Below are positions 6,416 through 13,385 of a stretch of DNA of 22,255 nucleotides, one piece after another (the stretch's first letter is position 1; every line of letters starts with the position of its first letter). The notes under the pieces are model-generated. The model had not been told where the DNA came from, made no database searches, and worked only from the letters and a program-made list of their open reading frames with translations. Source of the DNA: Pseudomonadota bacterium. Lineage in GTDB: Bacteria > Desulfobacterota > Anaeroferrophillalia > Anaeroferrophillales > Tharpellaceae. The stretch spans positions 1-22,255 of the forward strand of contig WFRP01000326.1 in NCBI GenBank assembly GCA_015486505.1. Reading direction: 5' to 3'. The translations under genes and the position numbers were made by a program.

Positions 6416-9400
6416 TGCGGGGCCCGGGAGATCACTTTCAGACTCAATTTTTCCGTTTAACCTGCCTGTTGCTGCTGCTGTTGCCGTTAATCCTGCTGGC
6501 GGTGGTGCCGGAATCCGCGGCTGAGATTGACCGAAATCGCAAGAATCTGCTTAAAATCCAGTTAAAAACCGACAAGAAGCGGGGCAAAAGCCGGATTGTA
6601 ATGCGCCTTAATCAGGGCGGTTATTATGAAACGGAAGAGGAGCGTGAAAAACAGAAGTTTATTATCAAACTTTTTGACTTTCATAACTACGGCGCCCGGC
6701 CGATTAAAGTGGTTAATGACCCGATAGTCAAGGGTGTCAATATTATTCAGCACGAGCAATATCTGGAGATTGCGGTTTATCTGCGGGTGAGAACTTACAG
6801 TTTTAAGGTTTCTCTTTTTGAATCTCCGGCAATGTGCGTGGTTGATATCAAGGCGCTTGAACCTCTGTCTGAGAAAAAAACTGAAACCGGCAAAGCGGCG
6901 GCCCCGGTTCCGAAACCGCAGCCGGCACAAGAGCAAAAAAACGCGGCGGCAGACGCGACTACGCCGCCGGACGGGACTGCGAAAAAGCCTAAGCCGACTA
7001 AATCAGAGCTGGCGCTGGCGGTGGCCAAGGCCGTAAAGAAAACGCAACCTGAGGCAAAAGCTAAAGCCCCGGCTCCGGTGAAGGCGGTCGCCCCGGCCCC
7101 GCCGGAGAAGGCCGGCCCGGAAATCAAGCCGGAATCCGGGCCGAAAGTTCAGGAAAAATTACCGGTGCCCGGGCCTGATGCCGCTGCGGAAAATGCAGTT
7201 GATAAGGTTAAGGCTCCAGCGGCGGAATTAGAGGAAAAGTTCGGGCAGGTTGAGAGCGAAAGTCAGCCTGAGCCGAAAACCGGCGGCAAAACTCCGGCCG
7301 GAGCGGGAGATGCCGCAACCGTTAAACCGTCGACTACACTTTCGCCAACCGCGCCGGCTCCCGCCGCGCCGGCTCCGGAAAGATCGCCGGTGCCGCCCGC
7401 GTCGGCAGCTGCCGAAAAACCGGCTCCGGTTAAGCCCGCCCTGGTGGCCAAAACCGCGGTTTCGCCGCCGGCAGAGCCGGTTCCCGACTCCGAACCGACT
7501 TCAACTTCGTTACCCGAAGCCCCGGCGGCCGCCGCTGAAAAAGCGCCTCCGGAAATAGAACGGCAGCCGGGGCAGGACATTTTTGATAAGGGCCTGGCGG
7601 CCTATCAGGATGGTAAATTTGCCGACGCGGAAGAGTTATTTAATCAGGTGGCGACAAAATTCCCCAAGACCCCCCTGGGAATTTCGGCGCAATTTCGGAG
7701 TTATGATGCCCGGGCGCAGTCGCTGCTTGCCGATAAGGGCAGCCACAGCCTGATGTCGGGGCTGGTCGATGAATTTCTGACGGCGGTCAGAGCCCATTCC
7801 GACAATCCGGATGCGCCCTGGGCTCTGCTGCAGGTTGCCCGGCTTTATGAGAATATGGAGTTTTTCTATGAAGCGACCGGGGTTTATAAAGCCTTAATCA
7901 AACGCTATCCGCAAAGCCCCTTCGCGACCGCCGCCAATTTTGCCCTGGCCCGGCTTAACTTTTCCCTGAAGCGTTATGAAAATGCCTATGATGATTTTTC
8001 GGATCTGCTCAAACGGCAGCCGGACGGGGGGTTTTCGGTCTACGCCCATTATTACCGGGCCAATGCTCTCTATGAACTTGGGGAATTCAAGAAAGCTTTA
8101 GCCGAATATCGAGTCGGGATTGCCCTTGACTCCGACTTTCTCCATCGCGACCCGCTTTCGCTTTATCTTTTGGGAAGTACCTATCATCGTCTGCAGCGCT
8201 ATCGTGAAGCGCGGGAATATTTTTTGATGATGCGTAATCTGTTTCCCAATGATGAAAACACGCCGCAGGCCCTGGCCAAAATCGGCGAGATCCTGGTCGC
8301 GGAAAAGAATTTGCCGGAAGCTATGTTGATGTTTACGACGGTGGTGAAAGAGTTTCCCGGCAGTGAAGGAGATGTGGTTTCCCGCCTGAAGATGGCAATC
8401 CTGGGCCAAGATCAAAAAGCCCGCCGTAAACTGGAATTGATTAACAGCGCTTACGGAAAATTTCTCGATAGCGAATCCGGCTATCTCTATTTGATTGAAC
8501 ATTATCCGGAAAGTCCTTTTTCCGATATCGCCCGGCTGGATCTCGGACGACTCTATTTTGAAAAGGCCGAGTATGAAAAAGCCCGTCAGGTTTTCGGTCA
8601 GATGTTAGAGCGTCGGCTCGAACCGCAGTTGCGTGAGGCGGCATTTGTAAATTTGCGTGAAGTGATTTATGTTGAATTGAAAAAAGATTTTAAGGAGGAA
8701 AAATTTGCTCATATTGTCGCCCTGCAGAATGAGTATGGTAAGGATTTTCTTTCCCATCCGAGCGCGGTCTATCCTTTTTTGTGGATTGCCGAAGCCCTGC
8801 ACCAGGAGGGTTTTAACGAAGGGGCCCTGGCGGAAGAACGCGCGCTTAAAAAACTGCATCCCAAACCCGGCCCGGCCCAGATTATCGATTGGGGCATCGC
8901 CGATATTTTGGTGCGGACCGGGCGCTATGACGAAGCCGCGAAATTTATAGGTGAGATTGATTTTAAGCGCCTGCAACCTCTCTGGCGGGCGCGTATGCGG
9001 CTGTTATGGACGCGGATTCAGGTTCATCGCGGTCTTGTCGACGCGGCTTTTGCAAGTTTGCGCCAGGCGGAAAAGGAGTTGCCGGCTGCGGCAATCAGAG
9101 AGCGGGTCGTGGCCGGGGCGCTGGAAACCAATCTGTGGCTGCAGAAGAAAGAAACCCGCCGCGCCCTGGATATCCTGCGAGCGACGGTAGGCCTGGCTTT
9201 TGCCCACCCCGAAAAAGTTGTGGCTGAACGCCGGCAGCTGCTGGGTTATCGCCTGGCGCGGATGCTTTATGAGCAGGCCGACTATGGTGAGGCGCTTTCC
9301 TGGTTTACAAAAATTGAGCTGTTGACCCCGAGGGCCGGGATTGACGAAGTGCTTTACTGGCAGCTACGCTGTCAGATTGCTCTGGGGCGCGGGCCGGCGG

Positions 9401-9516
9401 TTGCGGTTCTGATCAAACGGATGCGGAGCGAATTTCCCAACAGTCCCTGGACGGCCTCGGCCGTAACCGCAGGTAAGGATTTCAGTTGGCGGCAGGAGAA
9501 GAACTCATTAAAGTAG
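6415..9516 (+). CDS. AMIN-domain / TPR-repeat envelope protein
   Basis: 1033 residues. Signal peptide at 1-36 (hydrophobic core FFRLTCLLLLLLPLILLAVV, cleavage near ESAA). Residues about 42-150 (LLKIQLKTDKKRGKSRIVMRL... to ...SPAMCVVDIKAL) have the beta-rich pattern of AMIN domains, which bind peptidoglycan in AmiC and PilQ. A linker of about 235 residues (150-385) is rich in Ala, Pro, Lys and Glu and is expected to be disordered, as in wall-spanning proteins. From about 388 to the end is a long array of TPR helices (DIFDKGLAAYQDGKFADAEELFNQV..., ALYELGEFKKALAEYRVGIAL...), like YbgF/CpoB or BamD relatives. GAGGAG precedes the ATG, which overlaps the upstream stop. The last 31 bases overlap the next gene. 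Likely a periplasmic scaffold co-expressed with two sigma-54 activators; its exact partner is unknown. Confidence 0.85.
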   Translation: MRGPGDHFQTQFFRLTCLLLLLLPLILLAVVPESAAEIDRNRKNLLKIQLKTDKKRGKSRIVMRLNQGGYYETEEEREKQKFIIKLFDFHNYGARPIKVVNDPIVKGVNIIQHEQYLEIAVYLRVRTYSFKVSLFESPAMCVVDIKALEPLSEKKTETGKAAAPVPKPQPAQEQKNAAADATTPPDGTAKKPKPTKSELALAVAKAVKKTQPEAKAKAPAPVKAVAPAPPEKAGPEIKPESGPKVQEKLPVPGPDAAAENAVDKVKAPAAELEEKFGQVESESQPEPKTGGKTPAGAGDAATVKPSTTLSPTAPAPAAPAPERSPVPPASAAAEKPAPVKPALVAKTAVSPPAEPVPDSEPTSTSLPEAPAAAAEKAPPEIERQPGQDIFDKGLAAYQDGKFADAEELFNQVATKFPKTPLGISAQFRSYDARAQSLLADKGSHSLMSGLVDEFLTAVRAHSDNPDAPWALLQVARLYENMEFFYEATGVYKALIKRYPQSPFATAANFALARLNFSLKRYENAYDDFSDLLKRQPDGGFSVYAHYYRANALYELGEFKKALAEYRVGIALDSDFLHRDPLSLYLLGSTYHRLQRYREAREYFLMMRNLFPNDENTPQALAKIGEILVAEKNLPEAMLMFTTVVKEFPGSEGDVVSRLKMAILGQDQKARRKLELINSAYGKFLDSESGYLYLIEHYPESPFSDIARLDLGRLYFEKAEYEKARQVFGQMLERRLEPQLREAAFVNLREVIYVELKKDFKEEKFAHIVALQNEYGKDFLSHPSAVYPFLWIAEALHQEGFNEGALAEERALKKLHPKPGPAQIIDWGIADILVRTGRYDEAAKFIGEIDFKRLQPLWRARMRLLWTRIQVHRGLVDAAFASLRQAEKELPAAAIRERVVAGALETNLWLQKKETRRALDILRATVGLAFAHPEKVVAERRQLLGYRLARMLYEQADYGEALSWFTKIELLTPRAGIDEVLYWQLRCQIALGRGPAVAVLIKRMRSEFPNSPWTASAVTAGKDFSWRQEKNSLK

Positions 9517-10931
9517 TTATTGTCGATAACGACACCCGGTTCGCGTCAGCCCTGGCCGAAATCCTGAAAAAGGCCGGAATCCGGGCGGCGGCGGCCGGAG
9601 TGCCGGATAATTTTGAGCACTTTATCGCGGCTTCCGGGAGTATTGATCTGCTGGTGGGGGATCTGGATGCCGAATTTCAGGGAGAAAGCCTGATCGCTTT
9701 TCTACGGCGGCTTTACCCGGAAATGGAGATTTTGCCGGTGGTGGCCAGACCCACGGTTGACGGGGCGGTTGGCGCGATTCGCTCCGGGGCGCTCGATTAT
9801 CTGTTGAAAAAGAATTTTTCTCTGCAGGAGCTGGCGGCCAAGGTGATTGCCTTTGTCAATAAACTTCGCCGGGCCGCCGGTGCCGGCGGCCGCCATAATC
9901 TGCTCTATCGTGATCCGCGGATGGTTCGGGTGATGGCTCTGGCCAAACGGGCGGCGGCGAGCCGGGCGACGGTTCTGATTCAGGGTGAGAGCGGGACCGG
10001 CAAAGAACTTCTGGCCCGCTATATTCAGCGTCACAGTCCCCGGGCGGATAAGGTTATGGTTGCGATTAATTGCGCGGCCCTGCCGGAAAATCTGCTGGAG
10101 AGTGAACTTTTCGGCTTTGAAAAAGGGGCTTTTACCGGCGCGCTGCAGCGCAAAATCGGTAAATTCGAGCAGGCTGACGGCGGCACTTTACTGCTCGATG
10201 AACTCGGTGAGATGGCGCTGCCGCTGCAGAGCAAACTGTTGCGGGTCTTACAGGAGGGCGAGGTCGACCGGCTCGGCGGGAAGCGGCCGATTCCGGTGGA
10301 CGTGCGGATTATTGCCACCACCAACCGCGATCTTAAAGCTGAGGTTGAGGCGGGAAATTTTCGTCAGGATCTCTATTTCCGCCTCAATGTTATTCCCTTG
10401 ACCCTGCCGCCCCTGCGGGAGCGGCCGCAGGATATTGAGCTTTTACTTGAGAGTTTTGTTAAGAAGTACAGCAAACTCAATGGTCGGCAATTTGTCGGCA
10501 TTTCAGAAGCGGCCCGGCGTTTTCTTCTGCATCATGAATATCCCGGCAATGTCAGGGAACTGGAAAATATGGTTGAGCGCGCCGTGGTTCTGGCCCCGGG
10601 TTCGACCCTGGAGCTTGAGGATTTTTTCATTGATCCGGATGCGATCCCGGATATTTCACAACTGCCGCCCCTGCCGGATGAAACGGCTGCCGGTACGGCC
10701 ATTGGCGCTGCGGACGCCGTCAATGCCGCGGCCGCGCCGCTGAATGAGTTGCCGCTGCCGGTGGGTACGACTCTGGCTGAAGTGGAACGCTATATGATTT
10801 ATAAAACTCTAAAAGCTGTCGATGACAACCGCACCCACGCCGCGGCCCAACTCGGCATCAGTATTCGCACTTTAAGAAACAAACTTAAAGAATATCGCGA
10901 AAAATTCGGCGATGTCAGGGATATGGGCTGA
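9486..10931 (+). CDS. FlrC/FleR-like sigma-54-dependent response regulator
   Basis: 481 residues from a TTG start at 9486, supported by AAGGA six bases upstream; it overlaps the TPR gene by 31 bases. The receiver (about 8-125) keeps D14 and D16 with N15 between, a candidate phospho-acceptor D59 (LLVGDLDAEF) and K108/K109, but the Thr/Ser switch appears to be Ala, so phospho-control may be weakened. The AAA+ domain is canonical: GESGTGKE 167-174, GAFTGA 214-219, GGTLLLDELGE, and RLNVIPLTLPPLRERPQDIE. The C-terminal Fis helix-turn-helix (TLAEVERYMIYKTLKA... AAAQLGISIRTLRNKLKEYR) matches FlrC/FleR and NtrC-type flagellar class III regulators. No histidine kinase is adjacent. Flagellar regulation is an inference from similarity of the C-terminus. 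Confidence 0.85.
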   Translation: MAAGEELIKVVIVDNDTRFASALAEILKKAGIRAAAAGVPDNFEHFIAASGSIDLLVGDLDAEFQGESLIAFLRRLYPEMEILPVVARPTVDGAVGAIRSGALDYLLKKNFSLQELAAKVIAFVNKLRRAAGAGGRHNLLYRDPRMVRVMALAKRAAASRATVLIQGESGTGKELLARYIQRHSPRADKVMVAINCAALPENLLESELFGFEKGAFTGALQRKIGKFEQADGGTLLLDELGEMALPLQSKLLRVLQEGEVDRLGGKRPIPVDVRIIATTNRDLKAEVEAGNFRQDLYFRLNVIPLTLPPLRERPQDIELLLESFVKKYSKLNGRQFVGISEAARRFLLHHEYPGNVRELENMVERAVVLAPGSTLELEDFFIDPDAIPDISQLPPLPDETAAGTAIGAADAVNAAAAPLNELPLPVGTTLAEVERYMIYKTLKAVDDNRTHAAAQLGISIRTLRNKLKEYREKFGDVRDMG

Positions 10932-11049
10932 ACGGCGGCGTAATGAAACAGGTTTGTCGATGAAATCCGGCGCGGGATAGTGCTGACGGCACTGACGCTT
11001 TGTATTATGATTTACTTTGCAAAATTGTGGATTATAAGTTAAAACGCAT

Positions 11050-11157
11050 GTAACTATTCAGCCAAATTTTACCCCCCCACCTTATGGAGGGGGCGGGGGT
11101 GGTTCTTCGTAAGCGGAGAAAAACCGCGCCCGACCCCGGATTCGGCTGAATAGTTAC
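11050..11157 (+). mobile_element. family B MITE, internally deleted copy B3 with 8-bp target duplication
   Basis: 108 bp bounded by GTAACTATTCAGCC and GGCTGAATAGTTAC. Flanked by perfect direct repeats AAACGCAT at 11042-11049 and 11158-11165. It lacks the central 130 or so bases of the full elements, with the join at GTAAGCGGAGAAAAACCGC. Confidence 0.95.
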
Positions 11158-11213
11158 AAACGCATCTTGATTCCGGGTGAGATTTATAACTCAAGTTTTA
11201 TCAGTTGAGAATT

Positions 11214-13094
11214 ATGGCAAAAATTATTTTAGCCTGTCGCCAGAAACCGTTGGCCGCGTTTATTGAGAATGTGCTCGCGGAATTGAATGTGGAGTGCCGT
11301 TCTGTGGTTGACAGCGCCGCTTTGCCGGCGGCCGCGGCCGAATTTCAGCCGGATATTATCCTGGTCAACTCGGGCTTTCCCGAGCCTGACGAAAATTCGG
11401 TTCTGCTCGCTGAACTTAAGGATTCCGGTCTGGAAATTCCGCTACTTTCCATCTGTGAACCGGTGGAAGATAAGGTGGCCGATGTTGCCGGTGACAAGCC
11501 GCCGGAAATCCCCGATGTTCTGCGGTTGCCCTTTGCTGAAAAAGACCTGCGGAAAAAAATCGAAAGCCTGACCGGTATTGCTATAACGGAAAAATCTGCT
11601 CCGGCAACCGCTGCGGCCGTAATTGATGTCGCTTCGGGGGAAGATCTGCGGCAAAATTTACAACCGGAAAAGGCCGAGGATGGAACTATGGATAAAGTTA
11701 AAACTGCTGTCAAAACTTTTGAGCTTACCGAGATTGTCGAAGAGGGGCTGCCGCTGGATGAACTTCCTGAGCGGTGTGCCGATTCAGGCTCGATGGCCGG
11801 CCCTGGGGCGGTTGCCGCTGACTTTGAAGCGTCAGGCACTGAGCCGGTGGTTAGTCAGGATGTCGCTGAACTTGTGGCGGAGGATCTGGATTTTGATGAT
11901 TTCGGCGGCAGCCTCGATGATCTGGAGACGGATTTGCAGGAGTCCGGCGCTCCGGAGTCCACTCCGGTGGAGACGGTTGCGGCAGATGACATTGCGGCAT
12001 CTTTGGAATCCGTGGCGGCGGCAACTGCACCGGCGGCCGAAGATACGCTCGCACCAGCGGCTGCGATGGCGGCGGATGGGGAAAATGGTGTGGAACTTTC
12101 ACCGGATTTGCCTGATTCAGCGGGCCCGGAGAGTGCGGGGAAAGCGCCTGAGCCGGTTGCCGGCGATCTTGATGCTTTACTTGATGATAATGATTTTGTC
12201 GAAGTTGAAATCCCGGAGGAAGAGGACCCGGTGCTGTCCGGTTTGAAAAAGGCCGGATTAACCCCGGAAGCGGAAGTTACGCCCGCTGCAGCCGAACCGG
12301 CCGCTGAGCCGGTCGGGACTGGCCTGAACGAGGTTGAAGATCTTTTAGATGCAGATGAGGCCGCCGCGGAAATCGCGGCTCCGGTGGCCGCAGACGCGGT
12401 TGCCGCTGACGCGGCTGAATTTATTGAAATGCCGCGCCCGGAAGAGGTCGCGGTGCCGGATCTTGCCGCGGTTGTAGCTCCGGCGCCGCTCGCGGCCGAA
12501 GGCCGGGCTGAGGCCGCCGCAACCGAGGTGCCGGAGGATTATCTTGAAGACGAGGAATTGATGTCCGCAACGGCGGAGATTGAACCGGAGACAGAGCCGG
12601 ATATAGAGTTTTCGGCGCCAGGACTTTCTGAGGTTGAATCGGCAACAGAGCCCCCGGAAGCTGAACCGGTGTCGGGATCAGCGGAAGTTGCATCGGAAAT
12701 GGAATCTCCGGAAGTTAAAGCGGATACGGAGTTTTCGGAGATTGAACCGGAAACAGATTCTCCGCCGGAACCTGAGTTAGCTCCGTCGTCGTCCCGGCTG
12801 TCGCCGCCACCGTTGTCTCCGGCCGAACCCCGGGTTCTGACCGAGTCGCGGACGCCTGATTTCTCGCAGCAGATTGAAGGAATGACCCAGGAGTGGAGTA
12901 AACAGCTTCTGCAGACAACCTACGCCAGTATGGACAAGATGATTAAAGCGATCGGCGATCTCGCGCCGACCATCGTCAATCAGGTTGCCCGCGAAGTTAT
13001 TCCGCCGCTGGCGGAAAAAGTTATAAAAGCCGAAATCGCCCGGCTTGAAGAACAGTTACAGCTCGAAGAAGCTGAAGATGATAAACCACAATAA
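11214..13094 (+). CDS. pseudo-receiver / acidic disordered linker / C-terminal helix protein (RomR- or PopZ-like layout)
   Basis: 626 residues from the ATG at 11214; an upstream in-frame TTG (11205) is possible. Residues 1-125 have a receiver-like alternation (KIILACRQ..., DIILVNSGFPEPDENS) but Asn52 sits where the phospho-acceptor Asp should be and the acidic pair is missing. Residues about 130-545 are low-complexity Ala/Glu/Pro/Asp, strongly acidic and surely disordered. Residues 546-626 are a helical module (SQQIEGMTQEWSKQLL..., then IVNQVAREVIPPLAEKVIK, then a Glu-rich end). Receiver, Pro/Glu linker and conserved helical tail are the layout of the polarity protein RomR; the linker plus terminal helices also recall PopZ. 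Both are analogies, not demonstrated homology. It lay originally about 39 bp upstream of valS, before MITE B4 inserted at its stop codon. Confidence 0.65.
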   Translation: MAKIILACRQKPLAAFIENVLAELNVECRSVVDSAALPAAAAEFQPDIILVNSGFPEPDENSVLLAELKDSGLEIPLLSICEPVEDKVADVAGDKPPEIPDVLRLPFAEKDLRKKIESLTGIAITEKSAPATAAAVIDVASGEDLRQNLQPEKAEDGTMDKVKTAVKTFELTEIVEEGLPLDELPERCADSGSMAGPGAVAADFEASGTEPVVSQDVAELVAEDLDFDDFGGSLDDLETDLQESGAPESTPVETVAADDIAASLESVAAATAPAAEDTLAPAAAMAADGENGVELSPDLPDSAGPESAGKAPEPVAGDLDALLDDNDFVEVEIPEEEDPVLSGLKKAGLTPEAEVTPAAAEPAAEPVGTGLNEVEDLLDADEAAAEIAAPVAADAVAADAAEFIEMPRPEEVAVPDLAAVVAPAPLAAEGRAEAAATEVPEDYLEDEELMSATAEIEPETEPDIEFSAPGLSEVESATEPPEAEPVSGSAEVASEMESPEVKADTEFSEIEPETDSPPEPELAPSSSRLSPPPLSPAEPRVLTESRTPDFSQQIEGMTQEWSKQLLQTTYASMDKMIKAIGDLAPTIVNQVAREVIPPLAEKVIKAEIARLEEQLQLEEAEDDKPQ

Positions 13095-13098
13095 ATTT

Positions 13099-13342
13099 GT
13101 AACTATTCAGCCAAATTTTACCCCCCACCTTCTGGAGGGGGCGGGGGTGGTGGTTTTTCGTAAGCGGTTGCGGAAACGATTTCGTTGTTTTTCGGAAGCG
13201 AGCGGGAGCCTATCAGCATTGCAACTGTTTGAGCGTAAGCGAGTTTTGCAAGGCGGGCGCAGCGAGCTTAAAGGAAAAACAGAAATCTTAACGCCGAGCG
13301 GAGAAAAACCGCGCCCGACCCCGGATTCGGCTGAATAGTTAC
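13099..13342 (+). mobile_element. family B MITE, full-length copy B4 with 8-bp target duplication
   Basis: 244 bp with perfect 14-bp terminal inverted repeats and flanking direct repeats ATAAATTT (13091-13098 and 13343-13350). The duplicated target contains the TAA stop of the upstream gene, so the coding sequence was preserved. Removing the element and one target copy leaves about 39 bp between that stop and the valS start. Confidence 0.95.
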
Positions 13343-13385
13343 ATAAATTTTAACCTTTAACGAAAAGAGAGCTGGTGCAGAAAAT

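Noticed and set aside
10975..10989. Short hairpin AGTGC/GCACT after the FlrC-like gene as a terminator
   Set aside because: The stem is only about five pairs and no T-run follows.
13095..13385. A T-box or attenuator leader for valS
   Set aside because: The leader is almost entirely MITE B4, and no T-box motif or Val-rich leader peptide is visible.
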